NCBI GenBank assembly: GCA_963682055.1
Contig: OY821740.1
Coordinates: forward strand, 45,032,795-45,096,794
Reading direction: 5' to 3'
Length of the DNA: 64,000 nt
Origin: Primula veris
Taxonomy: Eukaryota; Streptophyta; Magnoliopsida; Ericales; Primulaceae
The position numbers and the translations under genes are program-made. A model generated the notes under the pieces. It made no database searches. It worked only from the letters and a program-made list of their open reading frames with translations, and was not told the origin of the DNA. Positions within the stretch are counted from its first letter, which is position 1. Each line of letters starts with the position of its first letter. Of this stretch, positions 10,886-23,958 are shown piece after piece.

Positions 10886-13800
10886 CTAGCAAATGGCCTC
10901 GACTGCGAGCCTCTTCGAAACATCAGTGCAGCTTGTTTCTCCAAACACACTCTCCGTAGCTTCAATTGAGCAACTCTCTTTCCCCACGCAAGCCTGAAAA
11001 ATAACTCACATCATTACAAGGGAATATCAACTATTTGAAAAATGTCATTCAAGGAAGGAAAAAAGTCCATTTTTAGCAAGCAAACAATTACCTTAGCAAT
11101 GATGAACTTAACATCGTTTGTCGCTTTGCACGAGCCTGTCATGTAGGCCCCACATGTGCCTTGTACATCGCCAAAGCTAGCAAACTTAATATCTGAAATT
11201 GGCCTCCCCTGGCATGATAATTCAATTTTGTTGTGTTCTTCAACATTTCCGCAAATTGATCCAGGGGCTATAGTTTGAAAGTTCACGAGAGATGGATTTC
11301 CTCCAAATGCTTCAAATAGAACCAACGTATTCACACCATCCTTGGACAAAAAAGATCGTGGAACATGATACCTAATATTTCAAGATTTAGTACCATAAAA
11401 CCGAACAAAAAATTGTAAGAGCAGTAATTAACTGGCAAAGGATAATACACTCACCATCTTTGTGTTGGTTTCCCACAATTGGAGACACACTTGTTGTTAT
11501 CATAAACGCCACGATAGTCACAAAGATCAGCATCACAACCATCTTCAGGAGCATTGTAACTCGGCCAATATCGACCAATGTTATTGCCATTCACCCAAGC
11601 AAAGCCTTTACCTAGCCCTTGGAGGTCTACAACTACAGGGTCTTCTCCCAAAGGAGCTTTGAAGGTAGTCTATTTAAAAAAGGTAAAAGTTTTTAGAAAG
11701 GCTGTCTATAAATAGTAAAAATAACAATTTTTCTTAAGAAGGAATAAACTTTATATTTACCTTGTACCAAGTCATCATTTTATTGGTGGGAAGATTATCC
11801 GGTTGCCACTTAGCAGTTTCGTTGTTGTAAAATTTATTGCCAAAACCGTTTAATCCTGTCTTGTAGGACCATGTATGCTTCGAGAGATCCTTGATGATCA
11901 TCTCATCTCCCTTCCTTCCAACTATCTCAACCGGGCCGGGAATTCCATTTTGTACTGTGTCAAATTGAGCCCCATAATTCTACTCAAGCAAAGAAAATTA
12001 GGTCATCAATTTACAAATTATGTATGTATGAATTTAATTTAGTTAACCACTAATACTGATAAGTTTTGTCTACCTGTAAACCGACGGTTGCACTAAGTAA
12101 AGATATCTGGTTTTTCCCGTGTCTCAGATTCACCTTCGTCTCAAAAACGGAGTTGAAAACACCATAGGTTTCATAAAGAGAACCTGCAAGCAATGCAATC
12201 AACATGGTAGAGAAATTGTTGATACTGAGGAAACATACTAATCTATATAGAGTATAATTTTAAAAAAGGAAGATTAAATGAACACTTACCGATGTGTTCA
12301 CCGTTGAGATAAGCATGCAACACTTGACCAGAGGTATTTACCCTGAGACTCATATTATCTGTCCATACTGGATCATTATCTTCTATTTGCAGACTTTGAT
12401 TGAGAACAAGACAACAATGATTAATATTAGTTAATACTTATAAGAAATGAAATAAACATAAAATAGAAAAATTTAGCGTTACGAATAATGAATACCTTGT
12501 CATGTACCACAAATAGTCACTATCATCGCCTGCGGCTTTTTGGTCAATTAGGCGATTGGAGGATACTTGACCTTTTCCGAGCACCATAGTATCGTCATTT
12601 ACCTCTGGTTTCCATACCCATTTGAGAGCAATTGGTTCATCTTCAGCTTTATTGTTCTCTTTCACCATTACAGAAGTTTGAGTATTTACTTTTGCGGTAT
12701 TATATGCTACATTTTTACAATCAGGTAAAACGCTAACGGACCAAGCAGGGACAACAAAGTTCTTCCCTCCAAAAGAGACTGTGGCATCGCTTGAGGTGTT
12801 AACATTCGCCAAAAAGCAACTTGAAGTGTCTTTAAGTGAATACAATGTCGCCTAAAATGTTTTATTTTAGATTAACAAATGTAACAAGAGAAAGTAAATC
12901 ATAGTATTAAGTTGTAAGATGTCTCATGAACTTACGGTAACACCATTTCCGAGAACAGTATTGGTTATATTGCCATAAGTAAGCATTTTCTCCATTTGAT
13001 GTAGCAAATCATGAAGTTGTTTTAGATGTCCCCATTTGGGCTGATTTAAGTTACCTGAAAGTTTAATAGTAGTGTTATACATGGGGATAATAAGGTTTTT
13101 GTCAAATTTCGTTTACCTTAAAAAAAGAAGAGGTTTTTGTCAATTTTCTTTAAATCATGAGATGATTCTGGAAAAAAAATGTTTACCGAATTCATCGAGA
13201 GGGGCGTCATAGTCATATGACGTGGTGATGTAAGGACCCCCGGCTGTTCTTCCGAAATTTGTACCCCCATGATACTGAACAATGATAATTAAATAGTTTT
13301 AGAAAGTAATATTGAAAAAGGCAATTTAGGTCGAAAAGTTTATAAGTTTCGATACAAACCATGTAATAATTCTGGAATGTGCCACCAGTTTGGTAAAAAC
13401 GTGCAACCGAATATGCAAGATCTTCTGCTGTTCTGTGTGGATCTTTGCCTCCCCAATTCTTAAACCTATAAGATTTAATAATCATTACAAATTTAAGCAA
13501 GCTGATTTGAGAGGAAAAAATCAATTACTGAAGTTACCGCAAAAAAAAGTAATTAAACTAACCATCCAGTCCAATTCTCAGTCCACAATTTCGGAGTGTT
13601 GGGATCAGTTGGTGTGTAATCGTGACAATACCAACCATTGCATGCCTGGATCTGTAAGTTTAGTAATAACAACTAGTGAGAAAGGGTAGATAACGAACTT
13701 GAAACTATAATTAATAGTATAAATATAAGCATAATTAATTTTGGTTTATAGTAACAATTAGCTAAATTAGTACTCCTGTTCAGCTTGCTTCAAAACGTAT

Positions 13801-15053
13801 TGTGCCGTTTTTTCATTCTTTTCTTACTCTAATTTTATATAAACAATCCCAATGAAGTCATTTTACTGCTGCCACGAGACTTGAAATGAAATGTAAACTT
13901 AACCCAACAATTCCAGATTGTTGCATTCATATGTTAATTATGTTCCTGTTCAGAGCAAATTTCCTGGCTGTAATTAAGGTACGATTTTACAAATATATAG
14001 AATACCATTGGTTTGGGAGCATCTGACTGTTGACACATAAGCCACGGAACACCAATTTTTTGAGAATCAGCCATCTTTGCAGCCCAATCAATGTACACTT
14101 TTCCGGCGTCGCCGTAATGTGACATTACATTACCATACTCATTCTCAATCTACAGAGAAAAACAATTATAAATACAATCAAATAAAAAGTTAAAAACTAT
14201 TCTTCGTTTTGGCATAATAAAGAATAGAAAGCAACTTAAATCAAGTACCTGAGCAAGTATGATAGGCCCTCCTTGGGTAGCAAAAAGATTCTCTTCCTTT
14301 ACCATATTCACAATCTTCGTCGTAAAGTTTTGCATTTCATTCTGTTTATTTGGAGTACAAATGTATCAGATGTTGTAATCTTTTTTTAACTGTAAAGAAT
14401 TAGATGTAAAGAGATTACCATAAACACATCATTTGCAGTACGAAACTCAACGCCAGGCATGTTATGCAGCCAAACGGGAAATCCTCTAATATATGAAAAT
14501 TGAAAAGAAACAAGAATTATACAAGAGCTTGAAAATGAATAATAAGTAGTAACAAATTTCAGGAAGATGATAAAATTTACCCATAGTTCCATTCACCACA
14601 GATATATGGCCCGATTCGAAGGATAACATACAGTCCTTCTGCCTGAATGGTCTTAATAAACCTTATTAGATCATTATTCCCAGAAAAATCATATTGACGA
14701 CGAGCCGGCTCATGTGCATTCCAAAATACGTATGTTTGGATAGCGTCAAGTCCACCTTCCTTGGATTTTTTAATCAAATCAGGCCACATCTGTAAATAAT
14801 CAAACAACGGAACAAGGTATAAGTATTTGATCATAACTACATTTCCAAGTTACATATGTAAAGATATACAAAAAAAAGTGTAAATTTTAACTTCAGGAGT
14901 GCTTCGAGGATAGTGAATTGAACCGGCAATAAGAACTTTTCGTTGGCCATTGAGCGTGATGGCCCTACTATCATGAGAAACCTTTAGACCAAATACAATT
15001 GGACTACAAAGTAGCAAGAGTAAGAGGCAACTAATAGAACTGAATGATTTCAT
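10886..15053 (-). CDS. Beta-galactosidase, GH35, with SUEL lectin domain
   Basis: Secreted enzyme releasing terminal beta-galactosyl residues from cell-wall glycans. Sixteen exons: 15053-14892, 14789-14581, 14485-14419, 14341-14249, 14149-14006, 13651-13563, 13465-13360, 13274-13187, 13054-12936, 12851-12496, 12393-12290, 12183-12074, 11979-11761, 11669-11455, 11371-11092 and 10993-10886. They give 822 residues in one open frame. Residues 1-22 form a signal peptide (Leu-rich, ending FG). The GH35 signature [14 protein letters not shown] crosses the exon 4/5 junction, with Glu181 the expected acid/base; WTENW supplies nucleophile Glu250. The tail holds Cys-rich SUEL lectin motifs ([20 protein letters not shown]), found in a subset of plant BGALs. 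The exon 11 acceptor needs CAAAG/TCTGC at 12393, because the nearer AAATAG would bring a stop into frame. All catalytic residues are present. Paralogue number is unknown; BGAL7/BGAL15-like is a guess. Confidence 0.95.
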
Positions 15054-15107
15054 GACTGTAAAACTCTAGACCAAAATGAGTCGGTGATTCTAAATGGACT
15101 TCGTTAG

Positions 15108-15120
15108 CTAGATTATATAG
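15108..15120 (-). promoter_or_regulatory. TATA-like box of the beta-galactosidase
   Basis: The minus strand reads CTATATAATC about 60 bp upstream of the ATG at 15053. This fits a TATA box with a short 5' untranslated region. The assignment rests on motif and spacing only. Confidence 0.45.
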
Positions 15121-16880
15121 TGTGACAAGTGAAAGAGGATAGGCTTATCCAAAATTTAAGTAGCAATTTCTATCCAAATCTCTAATAATCTCTTTGCTCC
15201 CAAAATTATGCCGCGCACATTAAAAATACTAACGACATCTTATACGTATCCTTATCCTTAATAATATAGATTTTCATTCCGATAAGAAGCCATGGTTTAA
15301 TCGCTTTTAAACCTCATTTTTAACTTGTTTTTCTTTCCCTGTCTCTATGGAAATTTATGTTTATCCCCTTTTACCTTTATTCTCTATATAAGTAATTATT
15401 AGTATTAGTATTTATCCACTTTTTATCCATAAATCATACTTAAATATCAACAAAAAAATTATTAGACGATGGTTAATTTTTTCATAGAATGACTATAATT
15501 TGTTATTTGTCTAGATTAAACTTTGTGCTACGTTAAAGATTGATATTAACTAAAAATGGTTAAGATTTCCTACTGGACATTTCCTATGCACCGAAGGGAA
15601 TGGAAATAAGTCACAAATTAACAAAAAAAAACTGCATAATTTTATTAGGAATATTTCTTACTTCATATAATATTTTAGGACGGAAAAAACATAGTAAAAC
15701 TAACAAAAACAAAACAATTGAATTATTATTTTCATATGATCAGAATTAAAATTTCTGATTAATTAACTAGAAATATTTAAGCAGTAATTAGCTTCTACAA
15801 ACCACGGGATTTTAGAATAATAAACACAAAAACAACCATGCATTGAAGATGGGTAACAAAATATATTTCGCACTCTAGTTGTTATAGATAAGTACTGATT
15901 TTTCCAAATTACAATAACATGGTTATATTTATTCCCTTCAACAAATATATGCATGACCACCTTGTAGATATTTCACCTGTTCTATGTATATCCAATAATT
16001 CATCTTAGTTGTTCTTCACATTTAGTAAGGCTTTATCCAAACGAGGGATTATGAGTATCTTAAAATGTGATATCGATTTATGGTTTACATGATTTAGATG
16101 GGGAAATTTGATTTAACCTGATAGCAAATATATATGCTACTTTCATTAAGGAGCAAAGGGTTATGCACATTAAGTATTTCTCTCGACTAATTAGCTACAA
16201 AGCTAATCAATTAAGAAACTTGAGTATTAGTAAAAAAAAACATATGTTACCACTTATTCAGTTAGTTACTGGCTTTTTCAAGAATCTTTAATCATTTTTT
16301 CCATATTTTAGCTAAAGAGCCAGATTCCATTAAAATTTAAAAATAAAAAGAGAGAAAAGAGAAAAGAAGTCAGGAGTAATAGCTAGAAAGGCTCTAAAGT
16401 AGATCAAAGGTATTTAGGTTAATAAATCATGAACTATCTTGGATTAATAATTCAAATGTCTCATATGTCGATTCACAAATGATTCAATGTGACTTTAACA
16501 GAATCTTGAAAATATGTTAGTCTATTCGGGATAATTTTACTAGTTCCCGATGTTTGTTAATTAATCAGTGGTTCCTAACGTAATATAGTATCTCAAAACT
16601 TGTTGAACAATTCTAAGTTCTAACGCAATGAAACAAGTCAAAATATATCAACTGTTTTACACTTGAAGCATTGGCTTAAATTTGACACTTTCCAATTTGC
16701 ACACTCATTAACGAACCACACTCATGAGCACACTTTTCAATTCTATCAACAAATGAAATGATAAACAGTTGTATTATGGGGTAGTGTCGTAGTGATATGT
16801 CTAGTTAGAGATGCATATTAGGCTAGATCGATGTAAATGAAGGGCGAGTCTATTTTCATAAGTGTGTTTCAAAAAATATT
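15121..16880. other. Upstream spacer of beta-galactosidase
   Basis: AT-rich sequence with no convincing coding region. The first few hundred bases would contain the beta-galactosidase promoter. I see no clear repeat. Confidence 0.4.
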
Positions 16881-17143
16881 TACATATATCACAACGTTTT
16901 TTTTAGTACAAAGGTTCTGCATTTTATTAATAACAAGAAAACAAGTTTGAGTGCATGGGGCCGACATGCTCGCATGATAGCATATCCGGCTAAGAACCCA
17001 TCCAAACACAATGAAGGTATGATAATACAATGACATCGGCAAACATGATAATAAAAAGCCCTACAAATGTATTTAGAGGATAAAAACAAAGATGAATACT
17101 TAAACCACAATAACTCTAGTGTTTTTGCTACATATATCACAAC
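16881..17143 (-). mobile_element. 5'-truncated LINE 3' end with 15-bp target duplication
   Basis: TACATATATCACAAC occurs at 16881-16895 and 17129-17143, flanking a 233-bp insert (16896-17128). The insert starts on the plus strand with GTTTTTTTT, so on the minus strand it ends in a short poly(A). Just before the poly(A) the minus strand reads TTAATAAAATGCAGAACC, a tail typical of plant LINE 3' ends. No tRNA-like A and B boxes are seen at the other end, which argues against a SINE. The long duplication of variable-length type, poly(A) tail and small size fit target-primed reverse transcription of a strongly 5'-truncated LINE. Only 3' untranslated sequence remains. Confidence 0.85.
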
Positions 17144-17300
17144 TCATTGACAAAAGGGTAATGATATAGTTAGAAACTTTTTAATACATATCCATGCAGA
17201 TACACAATGAGATTAAATTACTTATATCAAGTTTTTGTATGATCAGTATGTGTCGAAAAGTTTCTTTATGTTCATTAACAATATAGATAAGATCATTTTT

Positions 17301-17372
17301 GACACACACTGAAACATTATCGAGACTCGTTGATATACTTCGACATACATTGATTCTGCATTAGTGTGTGTC
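17301..17372. repeat. Short inverted repeat (72 bp)
   Basis: GACACACACT at 17301-17310 is mirrored by AGTGTGTGTC at 17363-17372. It is a potential hairpin or a very small MITE. No target duplication was identified. Confidence 0.4.
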
Positions 17373-18885
17373 ATCACTATTAATATACGTAGAGACCATG
17401 GATTCTAACAAAATATTCATTGTTCTAAATATACATTTGATAAATTATATGTTTGAACTTGACAAGTTGCACGTAATTTAAATATCTTGTCAGTGTAGTT
17501 TCATAATTATTATAAAATATACTTTTATCATAGTACAACGTACCCCAAACTTTAATAGCACGTGTAATATTCAAAATTATACCCATATATACTATAAAAA
17601 AAAACACGTCTACTAGTATTATAGACGTAACTAATGATTATAGACGTAACTAATGTTAAAATATAAATATATAGCACCAAACCTGAGATTTTCTGAAATT
17701 CATTGCCTTTACTTAAGTAATTCAATTCTTTTTTAAGATCAAGACTAGGACCCCTTTTTTGTCATTAATTATTACATAAGCTACGTTGAACTCAAGTCTA
17801 CAACCTTTCAAAATTACAAGTTTATTACGAAAAACCGCTAACTTATTGACGGAAAGAATAATGACATTTTTTTTTCTTGAAACTTTGTTTGCACTTTATT
17901 TAATTTTATCCTTTGTCAATGATGATTAACTTAAAAAATAAATACGAACAATTTTATAATGTTATTAAGAGTTTGGTTAAATAAAGTAGAACAACACGAG
18001 ATAGATTAATGTATATATCTATAAATTAAACACAGAGTAACATATACTTAAAATACAAACTATGACTAAGAGCATCTGTAGCGGAGTACTCAACTCAAAC
18101 TTTAGTGTCAAACATTAAATTAAGGTCACTTTTATGCCACAGTGGATGTGTTAACCATCTATTTATTTCTACCTATAAGAAACTTGTTACAGTTAACAAA
18201 TGAAATAGGCAGCACTTTTACTTCTCAGTCACATATATGGCTAATTAAGAAATAATGTTAATCTATATCAATAGAAAATAGCCACGAAGAAGATATATAC
18301 TACAAATATCTACCTGTAAGCTTTTAAATTTTTTAATTACAGTAGAAAATGTCAAACATGATTTGGAAATTTATTTAATGAATTTTTTATTCAATTTTCT
18401 ACAATAGTAAAATAATGAATAATTTGAAACACTCCATTTACTTACCATATCACAGTTATGTTACATACTGATTCGTTTCTTATGAATTTGTCAAATACAC
18501 ATAAAAATAAACCGTAAAGGGTCTATATTATATTTATCATAGTAAAAATTCTATTAGCAATAAAAAGTGTGTGTGTTATAAATGGTTAGAAGTTAGAACT
18601 AACGAGTCCAATATGGAATAAAAATACAAGTTAAAGTCAGCATGTGAAAATGTAAGTTAGAGGTTGATTTTTTGCCTACGTAAGAGATTATAGCTAGGAA
18701 AAACTAACATCTCCGATTCGGATGCTCGAGGGAAAAAAGTGCTTATCAAAATAAGATACATATGTGCAAAATAAAAAACTGGCCCCAAATCTTAATATTT
18801 TGAAATTTATAGGTGTGATTGTGCAGATATTCAAGTATTAAAGTCCCCATTAATATCAGAAACAGAACCACTTTAAATCAATTTC
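17373..18885. other. Spacer upstream of the Rab gene
   Basis: AT-rich sequence without genes. A block near 18069 begins AGAGCATCTGTAGC, resembling the end of a common plant MITE family (AGAGCATCTCCA-type), but I could not define its second end. The last part must contain the promoter of the Rab gene. Confidence 0.4.
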
Positions 18886-18901
18886 CTCTCTCTCTCTCTC
18901 T
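18886..18901 (+). repeat. CT microsatellite upstream of Rab gene
   Basis: A pure CT tract lies about 180 bp before the Rab start codon, probably in or near the 5' untranslated region. Similar sense-strand CT tracts precede the RPB7, coiled-coil and SMO2 genes. Confidence 0.7.
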
Positions 18902-19081
18902 AGCAATTAAAAAAAAACTCACATTCTTAATCAGGTTTTATACGCGGCTGTAACAAAGGTAAACAAATGCATGCATCTAAATATTTTCTCTTTTTATTTC
19001 GATATTATTAATCGAGTGGTTGACGAAATGGTACGGATCTGGTTTTTATTTTATTTTTTTATGACAGATTTGGGTTTTTAA

Positions 19082-21747
19082 ATGGGGCATAGAATAGATC
19101 AAGAATATGATTACCTTTTTAAGATCGTGCTAATTGGAGATTCTGGTGTTGGAAAATCAAACATTCTCTCGAGGTTTACTCGTAACGAGTTTTTGCTCGA
19201 GTCCAAATCCACAATCGGGGTCGAGTTCGCCACTCGTACGCTTCAGGTACGGGGTCTTTTTCCATGTTTTCAATTAGCATTTGTATCGTTAAACACCGAG
19301 TTTTTATCTGTGTTTTTTTTACATATATTGTTTGGACAATGTAAATCTGTTTAGTTACTCATGATTTTGTTCTAAGAATGATTTTGTTGTTGTTAAAAAT
19401 AGAGACAGATATTAATATACTAGTAAAGGAACGCACACGTTATATTCTGTGCCCATTGGGTTAATTTTTTTTGGGTTTTTCAAAATTAAATAGGTAGTTT
19501 TCTGGGGTAGTTTTTTTTTAATAAATTTGAATTGTGTTTTGTAATTTAAGTAAAAGGGTAAGGGTATATTTGGAAAAATTATGGTAAAATTTAGCAGCTA
19601 TATTAATAGAATGATTATAGAACTTTTAAAATCTAAGGGATATAGGAAATTATTGTTTACTGAAAATAAAAGAACTAGTTTTTACTTAACTTGAAAGGTA
19701 TAGCTGGTTATTGTACACGAGCAAATGTGATTTACAGAAGGTGTTATCGATTTGAAGAAAAATGATGTAAGGATATTACAAATGGTAAAACTTATTGTAA
19801 ATGATAATGATATAAGTGTGTTTTGTTACTAGTTTCGTGAGTTTTAGGGTTTTGTAAGAAGTGAAAAGTTTGTATATCGAAAATGGTTGTCAGCAAATAA
19901 CAGGTTTCAGGCAACTGTTTCTGTTTTATCTAATGGTTTGAAGTAGTGCTGTTACACACACATGGACTATTTTTTATGTTAATAATGTTGGTTACAATCC
20001 TTCACATGTACTTAAGGGACGGATTTCCTCATGTGACAAATGTTGTAGATTTGCCACTGTCACACCTTTATGTACGTTTGAAGTACGCTAGAGAACATAT
20101 GTAAGTAATGATATGACAGTGACGGTTTTCCAATTTTGATATACATATATATATATATATATGATGGGTGTTTTCCCCCTCAAGTAAATGTATCTCGTGT
20201 AGATGCAAGGTGAATTGTTTGCGTACAGTGTTAGGTCTTTGTAGCATCGTTCGGATCTGAATCACACGTTGTTTTGGTTTTTATGTCTTCATCCAAGAGG
20301 ATCTATATGTTGGGTGCTTGAAATTTAAGATTAGAAGATAAAAGTTCTAGATTGTGTATAATTGTTAAGAGGAAGAAAAATTAGGTGTTCAGGTGAAAAT
20401 GCTAGTTCTAGCTATTAAATCATTTAACCTTTTATAATTTTTCTTTAATTTTAGTTCTGCTACTAGCTTGAGTAATGTTGTGTATATTACTCTAGTCAGT
20501 TTGTTTGCAGAGGTTTCTGTTTTACATGAGTGCATTTGGAATATCACATATTTTTGCTAAATGGTAATTTACACGGGCATTGGTAGTTTTTTGGTGTCCT
20601 CTTTAGAGATTTCATTGAAATGTCGCCTTATATGATCAAAAGCTGATACTTGAAGATAGTTAGGTTTAACTTGTAAGTTGATGCCACAGATTGGTTGTTG
20701 CTTTGTATTAACACTGTGTCTTTTATTTGTATACTTTGGAAGTAACTTCTGGTAGGTTGTTCATGCTCTACATGATTTTGTTTGTAAGAATGATATAAAT
20801 TTTATCCAAATTGATAAGTTGTTATTTTCGTTGATGCTGTTTGTTATTTTAACTCGTGTATGGAACCAAAAGCGACAATTAAAACTTAATACTGGTGAAA
20901 AGGGATGCAATATTCTTTTACAGATATCCCGTACATTATAAGGTTACCCAATCTCTTCAATCTAACTGTGCTAACCAATCGTCTTATGTTCTTGACATCT
21001 TGTTAAGCAACACCTGAATTCATTATCCTTGTTCTAAGACTTGCTATTAGCGTGCCCTAAATTTCAGTATGCTTTTTGAAGACAACCTTATATATAATGG
21101 CACTTATTTGCCTCTTTACTAATTGAGCTACTGCGTATCTAATTTCCTTCTAAAAAGCTGGCAAAATGACCATAAGGAAAGATGACATTTAGAAAGTGAC
21201 TTGATCGTTGCAAGTTGCAACTGAACTATTGGGTTGTAAATGTACAATGTTAACATTCACTTTAACACAGGTGGAGGGGAAAACGGTGAAGGCCCAAATA
21301 TGGGATACAGCTGGACAAGAAAGGTACCGTGCCATCACAAGTGCATACTACAGAGGAGCTGTAGGTGCACTGATGGTCTACGACATAACCAAAAAACAAA
21401 CATTCGACAATGTCCCGAGGTGGCTTAGAGAATTAAGAGACCATGCCGATTCCAACATAGTCATCTTGATGGCCGGTAACAAGTCTGACCTTAGCCACCT
21501 CAGAGCCGTCTCTGAGCAGGATGGCCAGGGATTAGCCGAGACTGAAGGGATTTCGTTTCTAGAAACTTCCGCTTTAGAAGCACTTAATGTTGAGAAGGCT
21601 TTTCAGAGTGTTTTAACGGAGATCTATCGTGTAGTAAGTAAGAAAGCGTTGGCGGCACAAGAGTCTGCAGTGGTGCCTGGTCAAGGAACCACTATTAACC
21701 TTGGCGATACCCCAGCTGACACAAAGAAAGGTTGTTGCTCTACTTAA
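19082..21747 (+). CDS. RABA2: Rab GTPase, RABA2 (Rab11-like)
   Basis: Small GTPase of the plant Rab11 group, acting at the trans-Golgi network/early endosome in traffic to the plasma membrane and cell plate. Exon 1 is 19082-19246 and exon 2 is 21271-21747, separated by a 2.0-kb intron (CAG/GTACGG, ACAG/GTGG), giving 213 residues. The P-loop GDSGVGKS is at 19-26, switch [11 protein letters not shown] lies before the junction, WDTAGQE is at 66-72, NKSD at 125-128 and ETSA at 153-156. It ends KKGCCST, with the double Cys (210-211) that receives geranylgeranyl groups. The start [19 protein letters not shown] and the [15 protein letters not shown] junction closely resemble RABA2 proteins, RABA2b in particular. 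Switch and catalytic residues, including Gln71, are intact. The subgroup letter is a judgement from memory. Confidence 0.95.
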
Positions 21748-23214
21748 TTTAACTTTCGGGGGAATAATTTTAGCAAAAGTTGTAGAATATACACCTATTG
21801 TTCCCCACCTGCCAATTAGTGTTGAAAAAAAAAAAAAGCTTGTGGTTTTAATGTATTTTTACTGGATTGAAAGATTATGGCGTCGTACATTTTCAAGTTA
21901 TCGTAGTGGATTGTGTTAGAATGATAAGTAGAGGTTTGCGTGAATCTGTTGTGGTTTCTGAGAGTTATCGGATGTCTGATGAAAAGAAAGCCCTGTGATG
22001 GCAATATTTTGTTGTGAATTTGCTTCTTGGTTAATTTCTGTATTTGGAAGTTTTTCATTTTTATCTGTACAGAGAGAACATGGAAAAGTAAGATGCAGTT
22101 TTCCACCTCCGACCATCAGTTAAACCAAACCAATACATTGTTCTTAAAACATTGTTAGTTTTTCTTTACATTTTACACCCTTTTTTTATTATAACGTTAC
22201 CATTATTACGACTTATAAGACCTAAATTTGGCGAAGTTAGATGGGCAAGTTCATATAATTTAGGAGTAACAGAACATTTCTCATAGCTAGCAGTGAGCAA
22301 AGGAGTCCATCACTTGGAACAGTTGAACTAAGTCGGGCCTAATCAGGCTTCCATTGTGATTTCTGATTTGTCTGTGTACTGTTCGACCTTACCAAAAATG
22401 TATTTACTTGTTTTGTCAATAAATCAAATGATACAAATCTAAAGCTCAATCATACAGTTATTTAGGGCCCCTGAGGGAGAGCCTATATGTTCGTTTAATC
22501 ACTTTTGGTTGCTCGAACTTCGTGTTAACATTATTACGAGCTTAAATTGACGGAACAAGGAATTTACAATATTCAGAAATACTATGAATTACAGAACTAC
22601 TGTAAGTAATTTCAATAGCAACAAGTTGCTAAGTTGGTTATTTAATAACAGCAGGTATAAAAAAAAATTATACTCTGTTTGAAGTTGGCGCTTCTCGATA
22701 ATACTCAAAGTTGAGCCAGTGGCACAGTTTCCCCACTTGTAGTGATTTGGAAAAAAACCAACCACATAGAAATTAGTAAATACAGTATTTATGTTGTAGA
22801 TGAGTATTACACGATAGAACATACGAAGGAAAATTGGGTCCAGCTTTTGACAATTGCCATAGTGAAATATTCAACATAGTAACACTCTTTTGACCGGACA
22901 TTTCAAGTAAAATATTTTGGCTGGAATCTGAGATTAAAGTTGGATTCATCAAGTTTGAAAATAATACTAGCTCGGTAGTTTAGTTCTCATGACCCTAATA
23001 AAAAAATAACTACGTTTATGGTAATAACTTTTTAAAAAAGTAAAGAAAGTTGGGAGCATAAGCTGACGCAATTTTCTAGAAATTCCAAAGCAATATTAAA
23101 AAGAATAATAAAGAAAAGGAAAGTCAATGAGTATCCCCCCTCTCAAACCAATTCAAACTCCCCAAATTAATCTTCAAAATAATAGAGTATTAAAACCAGC
23201 GATGATATAAGCAT
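21748..23214. other. Rab 3' region and spacer
   Basis: The first few hundred bases after the Rab stop are probably its 3' untranslated region. The remainder is AT-rich with no recognisable coding sequence or clear repeat. Confidence 0.4.
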
Positions 23215-23329
23215 GGACTGTTTTATATAAATTTATGCAGAGATTCATTGTGAGTCATTGATCTACTTTGATATACATTGATCTAACGGCTTACAATCTG
23301 TCTCTGCATAAGTCTTTATAAAATAGTCT
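23215..23329. mobile_element. Small MITE-like inverted repeat, 115 bp
   Basis: The left end GGACTGTTTTATATAAATTT and TATGCAGAGA are mirrored at the right end (read inward AGACTATTTTATAAAGACTT, TATGCAGAGA). The arms are about 35 bp with few mismatches. It is probably a short non-autonomous DNA element. No target duplication was found. Confidence 0.55.
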
Positions 23330-23342
23330 TTGTGTAGAATTT

Positions 23343-23735
23343 AAATTCTCTAGAGTTCTAATGCACTCAGATTCTCTAGAGTTTCATATGATCGATAAAA
23401 TTAAAACAATCTAATGGTCTAGATTTATGCGTGAGTTTTATAATTTTATTTTTATATAATTTTAATATATAAAATACAAATTATGATTTTGTAAATTAAA
23501 AACTAAACTTACAACACAATATAAACTCAAACAAAATTATAGAACCATAGTTGAGACTATCATAAATTTAAGTAATATTTAAAAATAGTAAAAAATATCA
23601 ATGATTCTAAAATATCTTATTTTATATATTAAAATTATATAAAAATAAAATTACAAAACTCACACACAAATCTACCATAATTAGATCATATTAATTTTAT
23701 CTGTCATATGAAACTTTAAAGCATGTGAATGGACC
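23343..23735. mobile_element. Foldback MITE, copy A
   Basis: Long inverted arms carry TTTTATATAATTTTAATATA near 23449-23468 and its mirror near 23622-23641, and AGTTTCATATGA near 23382 and its mirror near 23706. The arms extend over at least 130 bp each. A second member of the family lies at about 50671-51022 and shares the arm sequence CAATCTAATGG and TATATAATTTTAATATATAA. It has no coding capacity. Ends are approximate because the outer arm has diverged and no target duplication was found. Confidence 0.7.
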
Positions 23736-23958
23736 GTGTAAAACTCTACTAATCAAAGGAGGACTAAAAACACAAAAAGGCATAAACCTTGGGGTCCTCT
23801 GGCAGTTAAACTAATCTCAAACACACACTTAAATTAGTATTAAACACACAAACATAGATACATAGTTTCATACATATATATATGACCTCAAGCCACACGA
23901 GGACTAATCGGCTTTATCGACTCCGACGAATCTCCCCCATCGGAGTTACAGCCCCCCC

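Noticed and set aside
10886..15053. Beta-galactosidase as a pseudogene
   Set aside because: The exon pieces look broken when read singly, but all sixteen join through GT-AG junctions into one 822-residue frame with catalytic residues kept.
16889..17140. 83-codon minus-strand open frame as a small gene
   Set aside because: It coincides with the LINE 3' fragment bounded by the 15-bp target duplication.
21701..22116. Short open frames after the Rab stop codon
   Set aside because: They lie in the likely 3' untranslated region, contain homopolymer-coded lysine or phenylalanine runs and show no domain.
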